From: Plantago major
Taxonomy: Eukaryota; Streptophyta; Magnoliopsida; Lamiales; Plantaginaceae
Direction of reading: 5' to 3'
DNA: 64,000 nucleotides
Assembly: GCA_026545765.1 (NCBI GenBank)
Contig: CM048842.1
Coordinates: forward strand, 20,486,667-20,550,666
Below the pieces are notes generated by a model. That model saw only the letters and a program-made list of their open reading frames with translations, made no database searches and had not been told where the DNA came from. The stretch's first letter is position 1. The number at the start of each line of letters is the position of its first letter. Below, piece by piece: positions 11,812 through 22,394 of this stretch. A program made the translations under genes and the position numbers.

Positions 11812-12672
11812 ATGATGAAGAAATACATTCAAGGTGGAGTAGGAAGGGGCAAGTGTTTGGAAGCTTCGAAAAGGTTGGAACGTGGTGAAAGTAGCAAGGC
11901 CAGGGAAGAAGAATCATCACATGAGTTGGAGGAGGCACAAAAGCTAGAGGATCATCATCGATCCGTATCTCGTGAATACGAGACTCCTTTGGCAAGAATT
12001 GACCATGGAGAAAAGAAGAACAAGGAGAAGTACCCACATATCTACTATGAGACTTTGACAATGGATCATGAAGGATGGTATCGCTGGGAGAAGAAAAGTT
12101 GCAAGATGAGCATGAGGAGAAACTAGCTTGGTTCTAGGAAGAATTCTTGCAAACTTGAGTAAAAATTCAGAAGGAAAGAGACGAAGCACTCGCAAGAGCT
12201 AGGAAAGAGATGGAGGAAGACTTGAGGAGAGCTCGTGACCTCTTCTATGAAGAAGAGTTTGGTAGGAAAAGACAAGGTGACTTCAACACATATGAAGGAG
12301 AACCATCGTCCCGACCAAGGGTGAGGCGTAATGCAAGAAAGACTACCGGAGGGTTGAGGCCAAGCCATGTGCTTGTGGTGAAGAAAAGGCATATCATTGA
12401 GGAGAAGTTGAGCTCGATGGGAGAACAAGCCAACTTCATTGATCTCACGGATGGAGAACCTAAAAACTTTTCGTTAACTGGAATGACTTTGAAGAAACAA
12501 TAGAGGACCTTGAGAAGCAAGAACCAAGGGCGCAAGCGAAGCAAGAAAAGCTGAAGGGCAAAGTCATTAACACAAATGGTTTTATTTATGAGGTGGAAGA
12601 CCCGGAAGAAGTCAGAGAATGTTATTCACCTGAGCTACACCCCTACGATGCGGATTGTGCAGAGTCGGAGTG
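11812..12672 (+). pseudogene. Athila post-pol ORF, coiled-coil, unknown function (broken)
   Basis: ATG 11812 lies four bases after a good splice acceptor (TTCTTAG/GAACATG at 11807/11808), pairing with the donor at 11492 for a possible 316-bp leader intron. The product starts basic, is then rich in E, K and R, and has coiled-coil character through about 12290. The frame shifts near 12090-12120 (stop TAG 12124-12126). The same protein appears to go on in another frame (12210-12503) and again in a third frame to TGA at about 12670-12672. This is where Athila elements carry an env-like gene, but I see no signal peptide or membrane helix, so I do not call it env. Confidence 0.5.
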
Positions 12673-14123
12673 ATCTAACAAGAAGCGGCCACCATACCTG
12701 ATAGGGGAGTTTTCTCGTTACCATTACTTTCTTTTTTACTATTTTGTGCTAAGGGACTAGCACAAGCGTAGGTTTGGGGGAGGGTAACGGTAACTCAAAA
12801 TTCAAAATTTTTAGGGCCTTTATTTTTTGATGTTTTCTTATTTTATGCATTTAGTTTCCGGTTGTCACATTTCTATTTCTTTCCTATTTTGGATGATTAC
12901 CGAGCTTTGACTCGTATTTATTTACCAAGCTACGACTCGAAGTTTATTTAAGCCTATTTAATATTTAAGTCTTTTATTTTTTTGATTGAGGCACTTTCAT
13001 TTACTTACGTCGATTGTTGAGGAACCTATGTTCTCATCAGCAAGAGATCTTCATCTTACATTTTGAACCAAAACACATTACATGCACCAACTTATGAGTT
13101 TTTGCCATGCAACACAAAGATAATGAGGCAATCTTAGAATACTTTTCCTCCTTTACTCTCCTTAATCTCTTGGTACACTTATATACGCTGTTTTAGAAGT
13201 CTTTCATGATCTAAGTGAGTCTACCTAGTTCAAGAGTGATTCTGGGAAGAAGTAAACTCAACTAACAGGTTTGGGTGAGGTGAAGTAGAAGGAAGTTGTG
13301 GTTGCATAGTGTTGTTGCTTTCTCTCTCTCTAAAAAAAAGAAGAAAAAGACGTACCGAAAAAAACAAGGTACCAAAAAAAAAAAAAAAGGTACTAAGAGT
13401 CTCGGAGTTGATCTATGGTCCTTGTGATCATCGTTTTCGTGTTGGGCATGTTACAGATACTACTCACATACCAACGTGGCCCTTAAAGCTACATGTCCGT
13501 GAGGGTTGATGGCATGTATACCAAACCAGCACGCACAAAAGTGCGGAATTCGGTAAAATAGACACTACCAAAAAATGTAGAGACTAAAAGAGCCCAATGA
13601 TGGCTAACAAAAAGCATACGGGTCGAAACGACCGCAAAAAATAGTATGCACATATAAAAAAAAAGAGCGAAGAGAGAGGAACATCATACATTATTATTTT
13701 GAGAAGGTGGAAAAGAAGGGATGAACTTTTGACAGGGTAGTATTCATAAGGAGCATGGAAGACCTATATCTCAGCATTTAGCTTACTTATGCATACCCAA
13801 CCTCAATTCTTTTTCTAGCCTAACCTCTGATTACCTCAGAAGTCTTTGTATACGGTAAATTACTTTTTGAAGAGAAGCATGGGTCGTATATCATAAGGTT
13901 CTTATGTTAACTATGATTGATCTTGTTACCTGAGAACCCGACGATGCGGATCGATGTTCATTTTTATATGTTGGTTTCATGATCTCCGATATCTGACTTA
14001 GTTGTTAGATGTGGTTGAATGTGAAAAAATCATCTTGTGAAAGATTTAAATAGGGATACTAAGTTTGGCATCATTTCACTGTCACTTTTTATCGTTTTTG
14101 CCTTGCTCAAGGATGAGCAAGAA
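12673..14123 (+). other. Athila 3' untranslated region
   Basis: No coding stretch is supported. It contains a polypurine-like tract GGTTTGGGGGAGGG at 12771-12784, poly-A/C/T low-complexity DNA at 13318-13390 and 13650-13680, and a CTTGCTCAAGGATGAGCAAG palindrome at 14102-14121, a motif often seen just before Athila 3' LTRs. Confidence 0.6.
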
Positions 14124-14136
14124 ACTGGTTTGGGAA
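14124..14136 (+). other. Polypurine tract of Athila element (weak)
   Basis: ACTGGTTTGGGAA immediately precedes the 3' LTR. It is shorter than the TTTGGGGG form usual for Athila, so probably mutated. Confidence 0.55.
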
Positions 14137-15680
14137 TGTTATATGACAATGAAATGTGCGATATTGCATGCTTTTACACACTTGTTTTTTTTCCATAGAT
14201 TTAATATTTGTATCGTTTTATGGTCAATTACCAACTTCCTGTGTATTTCGTAGGTCATGATCGCGTTTTTGAGGAATTTCACGATTTCAGGCGCCAAAAC
14301 GACATAATTGTGCGAAATCGAGAAAGTTAAGCAATTATGCTTAATTGGCCGTTGCACGGAGTTCGACGTGTCAAAACATGTCATGGGACCAGCCAGTGCG
14401 AAGATAATTGAAGATGCTACAACTATGTAGAAGATAACTTTTTGAAGAAACAAACTTAACAAGCCCGAAATTGAAGAACAAAGATATACAGCAGGAACCT
14501 GGAGGAATCAAATTATGCGGTCCACAATGGGCCGTAGAAGGGTGTCTGCGGTCGATACTGCAGTACACTAAAGTTTCGACTTTCAGGCAGATTTCTGGCC
14601 TTAGGCTAAGGCCTGTCTTCCTGAACCTTCCTTATACACAAAAGGCGTTTGGAAGTATAAATAAGACCATTGGGGTCTCAAATCATAGAGAGAGAGGAAC
14701 GGAAGGGTTCCGAACAAGAGAACAGAACGTTAGGGTTCCGAAACACAAAAGCAGCTCTCCTGAGAGAGAACCAGCTCTCGGGGAAGTGAAACCCCAAAAC
14801 CCTAGCCGTCAGCAAGCAATCAAGAAGACTTCAAGATATCCAAGGAGCTCATCAAGATCGATCAAGAGAAGGAATCGAAGAAGGGGAATTCGAGGGTCGA
14901 CACTCGCCATTTTCTTACGGTTTAATTGTTTCAAACATGATTTCAATTCAGTTTACAGTTTGTTTACTTTCAGTTATGTTAGGCTAATATACCTGTGTAA
15001 GGGTTAGTCGGGATCTTTTTTTAGTTGGTTTATATATGATGGAATAGTTTTAGCATCAATGTTGGTTATGTGATTGTTGTTCATACCTGTGATGTTTCAG
15101 GAAAGATGTTTTGTTTGTTTATGTTTCCGCGAGACATAAGTATTCATTGCACTAGATTAGGAGATGTCAGCCGTGTCTATAAGTTAATATTCCGCCTGAG
15201 GTTTGTTGTTGAGCTAGCCACTGGTGACAGCTTTGAGCTAGACGATAGTCTACGTGGGGTATCTTTACTGACTGCGCCTTGGTATAAGATATGTGACCTA
15301 TGTGACTCTTCAGTCGTAATTATCGCTATCTGTTATTCCTGATATAAATCGTTTATCAAATTGAAGGTTAACACTTACATATTTTCTCTACAAGTTCTTA
15401 ATTCATCAAATCTCATTATAATTACTTTTCTGCTTCCGTGTTTAATTTACTTATTCAAAAATACCAAAATAATGTTATTTACTTTATATTGAAAATCAAC
15501 CATTTAATATTCTATTTCAATCGAGCGGTATTCCTGAGAGAATGACATCTCGAGTTAACTTACCACTATAAACTAGGTGTTTGTGAGCTTCTGGCAATTA
15601 TAAATTTAATCTTTGATTGTATTTTGAGATTACAGGTTCTACAACGAAAAACAAAATCTCTGAGTGCACATCATATAACA
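14137..15680 (+). mobile_element. 3' LTR of Athila element
   Basis: Homologous to 3395-4793 and, inverted, to 20998-22316. Starts TGTTATATGACAATGAAATG and ends GTGCACATCATATAACA. Comparison with the inverted third copy, which has TGATGTGACA and GTGCACATGA, suggests the true ends are TGATGTG...CACATCA, so the exact limits are 14137-14139 and 15673-15680. TATAAATAAG lies near 14654. The TSD cannot be checked because the left end of the element is lost. Confidence 0.85.
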
Positions 15681-16807
15681 CCAAAGTTGTTTACAAAAAC
15701 CACATCTCCAACAACCAAATTAGATATGAATGTAGGAGGGAGACAAAAGCAGCAATAAGCATTCTTGCAAAGTGGTAATAGACTACATGCAAGCAGAATG
15801 CCTAGTAGTGAAACACAACCAAGAAAGTCCATAGACAACATTGAAAAGCAAAGGTGAAGAAATCTTATTACAAGTAAATCAGTCATGCCAGGAAGGTAAC
15901 AACAAGACACACCAAATTCTTTACAAAAAGCCAGAGTTTAATTGTAACTCAAAGACTCTAGTACCAAAACAACTCGATGGATATAGGGTAAGGAAGTATT
16001 TATGGGTGTCACACGAGATCAACAAGTGTTCTTCACATTGTGCATATGATTGACTGACTATATATTAATCCCTGCGCTTGTATACATTAGCAAAACTATT
16101 GAGGTTGTTTGATTTTATCACTGACACTTTCACTGACATTTAAATCCTCCAGCAGCATTAAGTACTTGTCTTTATACTTCATTTAAGTTTAAAACATCGA
16201 ATCTTTGAACAAATTCTTAAACAACAAATTGGGACATGGTTTAATGTCATGATTTTCATTTTTCAATGAAAGACATTAAAAATCATGATCGAGTTTTGGG
16301 CTGTATTATTTCACACATGATTCGTTTACTCCATTTTACTCCTAGTACTGAAGACCAGAACAAAATTGGTAATAAATTGGAATTGTTAAATACAAAAGGC
16401 TAATGTCAAGTTGAGAGCACTTTGAGAGCAAATATCCTTAATTTCCTTTTCTATACTTTTATTATCACTCCAAAATTTTGGTTCCATATTTACGGCTCCT
16501 CTCTCTTCCTCTCTTATCAGCTTTCCCTAAATTTTGGCAACACGATCGCGGAAATAATTTGGAGGATAAACTATGAATCGAATCTGATAATCAAAATCCT
16601 CATGAATATCTCCTCTTTTGAACAATCTTAACTTAAGGGAATTAAAAGCTTATGTTTTCCTTGATTCCTATTCTCGAGTAGAATAGGGAATGCATAATTT
16701 TAAAATTTCCTAAAATTTTGATATCAGCCTCTATATATAGCGGACATGCTCGACTATTTTTTAATAACACCGAAACCCTAGGACACCAATTACGAATTTT
16801 GGATCCA
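15681..16807. other. Spacer, no gene seen
   Basis: AT-rich sequence with only short unsupported ORFs. It contains the upstream region of the F-box gene; no clear TATA box could be fixed. Confidence 0.5.
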
Positions 16808-17551
16808 ATGTCAAATTTCAACGACTTAAGTATTCATCTCCAGATTCACATCATGTATCTGGTAGCAATTAAAAGCATCAGTGATTGTTGTTTTGTCATG
16901 CTCTGGTGAGTTCTATTGTATTACAAATCTATCTCCGCTTTAGGTTAATTGCCTGGTTTACTTGATTTTTTTAATAGGACCTTTGTTTATGTTTATGTAG
17001 TCAAAAGAATTTTTTAAGATATTTGAAGTCCGTGGATTCTACTCCAAAGTAAATTTCGATGCTATTCCCAGGAATCCCTTACTAATGTCGACGTCCCATG
17101 AAACTAAGTTTCTAAATAAATGTCACAATGCTGAAAACCCTGACATATATTATCGGATGTTACTGGTCAATATGATGTTAACGTGTTTGTATAATAAAAA
17201 ATACATATCGCTTTGTAATCTAATAGTTTTATATTTCAGGCCGATTATTGTGAGCATCGTAAAGGTAGATCAGTTGGGGAGCTACTTGCGCAGCTTGTCT
17301 CTCTTGGACACAATGATGCAAAATATGTTTCAATTATTTTGAAGTTGAACAGCTTAAATGTCAGAGTTAGATGTGAAGGAAAAATAGAGTTATTTAATAT
17401 ACGGAAACGGAAAGGTGGATTGGAATATATTGAAAGTTGTCGTCTTAGGCTGTGCCAAAGGATAGATAGGTTGTTGGCCAACAATGTACTATGGCAAACC
17501 ACAAGTCCACCTCCATCTTGTCGAAGGCACAAAGCAAAGAAACCGGAATAA
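16808..17551 (+). CDS. F-box protein, At2g35280/At1g67623 type, three exons, probably damaged
   Basis: Exon 1 (16808-16905) reads as the second half of an F-box helix bundle (HLQIHIMYLVAIKSISDCC). Exon 2 (17001-17165) begins SKEFFKIFEV and contains ETKFLNKCHNAENPDIYYRM, matching the F...C...GNP..LYR block that follows the F-box in this family. Exon 3 (17240-17551) starts after TTTATATTTCAG with ADYCEHRKGRSVGELLAQLV and the LGHNDAKYVSIIL segment, and ends at TAA. Exons 2 and 3 join in phase with a weak donor (GTCAAT). Exon 1 to exon 2 does not: the only good donor, CTG/GTGAGT, leaves two bases and gives a one-base frameshift. The F-box is also short at its N-terminus. F-box proteins select substrates for SCF ubiquitin ligases. 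It may be a recent pseudogene. Confidence 0.55.
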
Positions 17552-17910
17552 TTTGTTCGGATCAGATGCATAGACTGCATGGCAGATTTCGAAATGTCAT
17601 GTTTGTATGATTTTGATTATTTTGCACTTATGGTTTTTAGAGCTAATAGTTTTTAGGGCTAAAACTAGAAATCAGTGACGTTTTGGCTTCTTCATAATCC
17701 ATATTATCAGTCAGATGTATTTCGTTAGTCATTCAGTAATTTCGTTAAAATAATTTTCATTCTATATTATAGAAACATCCCCCCTATGTTTTTCATAATT
17801 AATGCATTTACTAGAGAATTACATGAACAATTACTAATTCAGATTTCCAATAGTCTTTTTTTTTTTTTTTGAATTCATGTACATTTTCAACCTTTTCATC
17901 TACCTCAGTG
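17552..17910. other. Spacer, no gene seen
   Basis: AT-rich DNA with a T-run at 17857-17870. Confidence 0.5.
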
Positions 17911-17914
17911 TACC

Positions 17915-17922
17915 TATAAATA
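17915..17922 (+). promoter_or_regulatory. TATA box upstream of small ORF
   Basis: CCTATAAATAC lies about 70 bp before ATG 17989, followed by a C-run and a CA-rich leader, as in many plant promoters. Confidence 0.5.
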
Positions 17923-17988
17923 CCCCCCCCCCCCATCATTCTTCAATCACATAAAACTGTCTAACAATCACAGAAAAATCAAAGGACA

Positions 17989-18204
17989 ATGGATGTTGCT
18001 ATCAACGCTCGTCTCGACCATCACATCACGTGGGGCATTAAGTACACAGATGATTACGGCAATCATCTGAACACGCCAACACTTCACCAGAAGCTTAATT
18101 CTCTCAAGAGAGAGTGTGTGAGCGAGGACTCAACGCTCCGACCACTAATAAGGGTTGCAGACGTTGTAGCCCGTCTGACGCTCATTGAGGTTCGCCACCC
18201 TTAA
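17989..18204 (+). CDS. Small ORF of 71 codons, unknown
   Basis: ATG at 17989 follows a TATA box and a 40-50 nt CA-rich leader, which is why I keep it. The product is hydrophilic, has no signal peptide or membrane segment, and contains the blocks RLDHHITWGIKYTDDYGNH and SLKRECVSEDSTLRPLIRVA. Base composition is higher in GC than its flanks, as expected for coding DNA. I do not recognise a family. It could be a real small gene, or the first exon or a fragment of a larger one: a TTCTCTTTAG/AG splice-acceptor-like sequence follows at about 18220. Confidence 0.35.
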   Translation: MDVAINARLDHHITWGIKYTDDYGNHLNTPTLHQKLNSLKRECVSEDSTLRPLIRVADVVARLTLIEVRHP

Positions 18205-18703
18205 ACGATGTGTTGGTCTTCTCTTTAGAGAAACCATCTCACCAACCTCTACATTATGGGGGTGGTAGGGGTGGTAATTTTGAAAACCTACATGGTTGAA
18301 GCTACCAAGTTCGTTGAGGGTCTGCTCCGATCTTGAGTTTTTTTTCTTTTTTTTCATGCAATAAGATTTCGCATTCACTAGAATGCAAAATCAACTCTAT
18401 CTATGTACTTTCTCTGTTTTATAGTAACATGAATTTATCATTTCTATGTGTTTTTGTGTTCTATATTGCAATGTTAACAATTCAAAATCTGATAATGAAA
18501 AAAAAAAAAATTGAACTGAATGAGAACATAGGTCTTTATAAAAAGAACATAGCATTTTAAAGATAGAACATAGAATGTTCTCTCTGCAAAACATGATCAA
18601 TTTCTTAGTACACATATGAACAATTTTATTGAGATCATAGTGTATAATTATGAAATTATAGTTTCTTATATCGAGATCATAGAAACCTCAGCTTCAACAA
18701 CCA

Positions 18704-18925
18704 ATGGCAACAATGTTAGAGATCATGTATATACAGGAGCAAGTCTCGGAGTTGGTGCGGGCACAGGTGCAGGAAAGAGTGCAGGCAGAGGTGCAAGAGC
18801 AACTAGCTAAACAACAGGTGGAACACCGACAGCAGCTAGCTAAACAACAGGAGGATTACCTGCATCTTCAGCAGTGGATGGAGGCTTTCATGGCCATGTA
18901 CCCCCCCGCCCCCACCCTAAGATAG
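18704..18925 (+). pseudogene. CACTA transposase C-terminal fragment
   Basis: The frame encodes a Gln/Glu-rich coiled coil (EQVSELVRAQVQERVQAEVQ ...) ending in WMEAFMAMYPPAP, the typical C-terminus of plant Ptta/En-Spm transposase ORFs. It lies 0.5 kb before a CACTA-type terminus in the expected orientation. The rest of the transposase is not seen upstream, so the element is truncated. Confidence 0.6.
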
Positions 18926-19129
18926 TTAGTTTGGACTTATGTTTTTCTGACTTCTTATTTTAGCTTATGTACGGATATTTCATTTCATTACGGATTATTT
19001 GTATTCGTCGAATGTTTTCTGTTAATTAATACAATTTCATTATTCTGGATTTATTATCGTAGATTAAATTTTTGAACCAGGTGAAGTATGACATTAGGCA
19101 TCAAAATTTTAAAAAAATTTAAAAATCTG

Positions 19130-19435
19130 CAAATTTAGTAACTGTTTCTGACTTTTAGTAACGGATAAACTATCCGTTACTAAGTCGCTATTGAAATTAA
19201 AGTAAAAAAATCACGTTATTAGTAACGGATAGTTTATCCGTTACTAAAAGTCAACGTATCTATCCGTTACTATTTAATAACGGATAGTTTATCCGTCACT
19301 AAAGTTTTAGAGACGAAGGAAATAGCGACGGACTTATTATCCGTTACTAAGGACTTAGTAACGAATCGGTAGGCATTTAGTAACGGATTTCTCTGTTACT
19401 AAAAACCTTCTTTTTTTTTTTTTTTTTTTGTAGTG
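19130..19435 (+). mobile_element. CACTA (En/Spm) 3' terminus with subterminal repeats
   Basis: Ends ...TTTTTGTAGTG, which is CACTACAAAAA on the other strand, the CACTA terminal motif. The preceding 300 bp hold about ten copies of AGTAACGGATA/TATCCGTTACT in both orientations, the usual subterminal transposase-binding arrangement. No matching 5' terminus was found between 15.7 and 18.7 kb. Confidence 0.75.
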
Positions 19436-19732
19436 TATTGAAGCAATGAAATACACAAGAAGACACACATCAACAGGATAGAAGGGAAGATGGAAAACCG
19501 GTTCAAGACAGTTACACAATTAAACCGATCTGGATCACGATAGTTAGACCAGTTCAGATTTAGTTTGTCACTATATATAACAGATTAGCTCCTCTGTTTT
19601 CTGTACTTTTGATTACACAATTTCTGCATTCAATTCTCTTTCATACAGTTACAATTTGGTTTACACCTTGTAATTCTTCTTAATTCGTCAACGGAAATCA
19701 TTCAATTCTTTTTCAATTGATGATCTTTCACA
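19434..19732 (+). mobile_element. Copia 5' LTR (truncated element)
   Basis: Ends TCTTTCACA directly before a tRNA-Met-type primer site (TGGTATCATC, 19733-19742, versus TGGTATCAGA). It contains a CTATATATAAC TATA box near 19571-19581. The T-rich late part resembles the LTR of the complete copia element at 43127. The left end overlaps the CACTA terminus and is uncertain by a few bases. Confidence 0.65.
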
Positions 19733-19828
19733 TGGTATCATCATGTCATTTGTTTTTAACTGAAGTTTTTAGTGGGGGCTTAATGAGTCTTATGCTCATG
19801 TTCGTAGTCAACTTTTGTTGTGTTATCC

Positions 19829-20195
19829 TGTGCCGGCACTGTCCCCGGCACGCAGAATTCCCCCTTTGTGCACCATCTGGCACATGTGCGTGCCAGAATC
19901 AGGATGGGGAGGGGTAACTATCGGGAGTTAGCACCCAGAGGTCGAGAGGGCTCGGTACCGGCACATCATGTGTTGGTACTGGCATTGTCCTTGGCGTGCA
20001 GAATCCCCCCCTTTGTGTGCCATCTGGGCACATCTGCGTGCCAGAATCAGGAGGGGGAGGGGTAACTCTCAGGAGTTAGCACCCAGAGGTCGAGAGGGCT
20101 CAGTACTGGCACAGCATGTGTCGGTACATGCACTGTCCCCGGCACGCAGAATCCCCCCTTTGTGCGCCATCTGCGTGCCAAAATCGGTCTGGGGG
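19829..20195. repeat. Tandem repeat, about 147-bp unit, 2.5 copies
   Basis: Units start near 19829, 19972 and 20119. Each contains GGCACGCAGAATCCCCCCTTTGTGC, ATCTGCGTGCCAGAATCAGG and GTTAGCACCCAGAGGTCGAG. The repeat lies in the leader or gag start of the copia fragment and is much more GC-rich than its surroundings. Confidence 0.85.
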
Positions 20196-20199
20196 TTGC

Positions 20200-20720
20200 C
20201 TTATCGAAAATTCTTGGTTCCTACCATGATTTTCATGTGCCAAGACGAGTTTCAAGGGGAATGAGGGCTTCAAAGGTCTTGCAAGAAGAAGTTCATAGAT
20301 CATTGCAGCCTAATTCATCTGAGTCTATGGCAATGTTGGCTAGTCATCATGAGAATAATATTGCTAATATGGTTGCCAGAAATGCAACTACTAAGTATGG
20401 TGTTAACAAGAGTAAAAATCAACCTTTTTGCTGTCATTATGAGCAGTATGGTCATACTAAGGAACCTTGTTTATTCTTTGGATGGAAGGATAAGAAGTAT
20501 TCTAAACCTGCAAGCCAACATTACAAACCCGCCTAATTCTGGACACAGAAACTTTACTAAGTATAATACTACTGCTGCAGCTGTCCATGTTAGTGAGAAT
20601 GTTGATAACTTTGTAGTGGATGATTCTACTTATTTTGATCAAGGATCTTATCTTCAATTTCTTGAGTATCAAAAGTTTAAAAATTATCACAGCCTCAAAC
20701 GATTTAATGCAAAAAAACTT
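20200..20720 (+). pseudogene. Copia gag remnant with damaged zinc knuckle
   Basis: A gag C-terminal part with CCHYEQYGHTKEPC, a CCHC zinc knuckle in which the second Cys is replaced by Tyr, runs to TAA near 20536. In another frame the sequence goes on with an FLEYQKFKNY block similar to that in the gag-pol of the copia element at 43-48 kb. The element ends near 20720; pol and the 3' LTR are missing. Confidence 0.65.
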
Positions 20721-20997
20721 TCACAAACGATTTCATGCACAAAAAAAAGGAAATCAAACAAACCTGCGCTGAGCTACTAATACCATGCAATAGTCAGTAC
20801 TTTCCCAGCATTCTGAAAATCCACCTAACTCAAATTAGTCCGATTAATTAATATACATAATAAATCATGCAAAACTTCACATTGACATATCACGGTCAAT
20901 AATCTTCACTTTCATGCAGCTTCACCTTCAGCCGTACCCTATCAATTGACCTCTTCATTAGGCTTGCAGGGAGAACTTGGTAAGAACACGCTCCATT

Positions 20998-22316
20998 TCA
21001 TGTGCACTCAGAGATTTTGATTTCGTTGTAGAACTTGTAATCCCTAAATACAATCAAAGATTAAATTTATTTTTGTCAAAAGTTTTCAAATCCACAGTTT
21101 ATAGCGGATAGCTAACTCGGTATATCGTTCTATACAGACACTTAGCATAGGAACAAACAAGTATCGTATGTAAATTCCATGCAGAAAGTAAATAGATGAT
21201 TGAAAACAGATTGACTAGATCGCAGTAAACCCTAATTGACTTGATGTATTCGATGATGAGAAAGTGTAAAGGACCCCCGACCTCCCTCTAGCTATGCTAC
21301 TCCCAACTTCCTAGTTAAAATCCTACGCGATTACCTCTAATGACAGCAGGGCATAATACTATGGTGCAGGAGGCGCAGTCGGTACGAGTACCCCAACTCA
21401 GTTCAATGAAACTATTGTGCCACTCAGCAGAACATCACACCACGAAGGATGTATAGAGTTGTATAACCACGAATTACGTCTAATAACTATTCTATTAATA
21501 TAACACGGTATATAAAGAAGTAGCAACAGTAGAGTTACGGCAGTTCGCCTTTACAAGAGACAGTTAGCTACTCATAATATTCTACTAGACAGAAATTAAA
21601 AATCAGTAAAGAAAGAAGAACAAGCTTAGTCTCTGATGTCTTCGTGCTACTTCTAGGGTTTCCTCCTTCTGTGTGCCTGACGACTAACGGTTTTGGGGTT
21701 TCACTTCTCCGAGTACTAGTTCTCTCTCAGGAGAGCTCCTTTATGAGCGGTGTAGAATTATGAGACCCCAAGGGTCTTATTTATACTTGAAAATCCGAGC
21801 TCTAGCCGCCATTCATAATAAGAAAGGTTAGAAAGGCGGGCTTTAGCCTGACAGGCCAGCAAAAACCCTATTTCCAGAAGGTTCTGCCTCACTGCGGTCG
21901 ACAGTGGGCGGCCATTGGCCTTCTGTGGTCGACTGTCAACCGCTGTCCTTCGATTTTTGCAAGTTCGAATATGTTTTCTTCGTCTCGATTTCGGGCACCG
22001 TAACTTCATTTCCTCAGAAAGTGGTCTTCTACAATATTGTAGCATCTTCAATTATCTTCGCATTGGTTGGTCGCATGACATGTTTTGACACCTCGAACTC
22101 CGTGCACCGGCCAATTCAGTGTATTTGTTTAACTTTCCCGATTTCGCCCAAATATGACGTTTTGGTATTTGAAATCGTGCAATTCCTCAAAAACACGATC
22201 ATGACCTACAAAATACACAAGAAGTTGGTAATTGGCCAAATAATATGAATATTGAATCTTGGGCAAAAAATGAGGGTCTAAAAGCATGCAAAATCGCACA
22301 TTTCATTGTCACATCA
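20998..22316 (-). mobile_element. Minus-strand Athila LTR, solo or truncated
   Basis: Reverse complement is homologous to the Athila LTRs at 3395-4793 and 14137-15680. It starts TGATGTGACAATGAAATGTGCG (22316) and ends CTCTGAGTGCACATGA (20998). It has TATAAATAAG near 21776-21786 and the GC-rich dyad region near 21892-21950. Flanking pentamers CCATT and ATATT do not form a clean TSD. No PBS or polypurine tract adjoins it. Confidence 0.8.
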
Positions 22317-22394
22317 ATATTCACCCGTAATTTTAACTTTCTTCACCATTTCCTGATTTGCGACATCGAACCAAATGAGAAGGTCACCTCTTAT

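Noticed and set aside
11812-12672. Env gene of an Athila retrovirus-like element
   Set aside because: No signal peptide, membrane helix or cleavage motif visible; kept only as a post-pol ORF of unknown function.
17085-17342. ORF reading through the second intron of the F-box gene
   Set aside because: Family motifs switch frame at 17240 after a good acceptor, so the read-through end is not coding.
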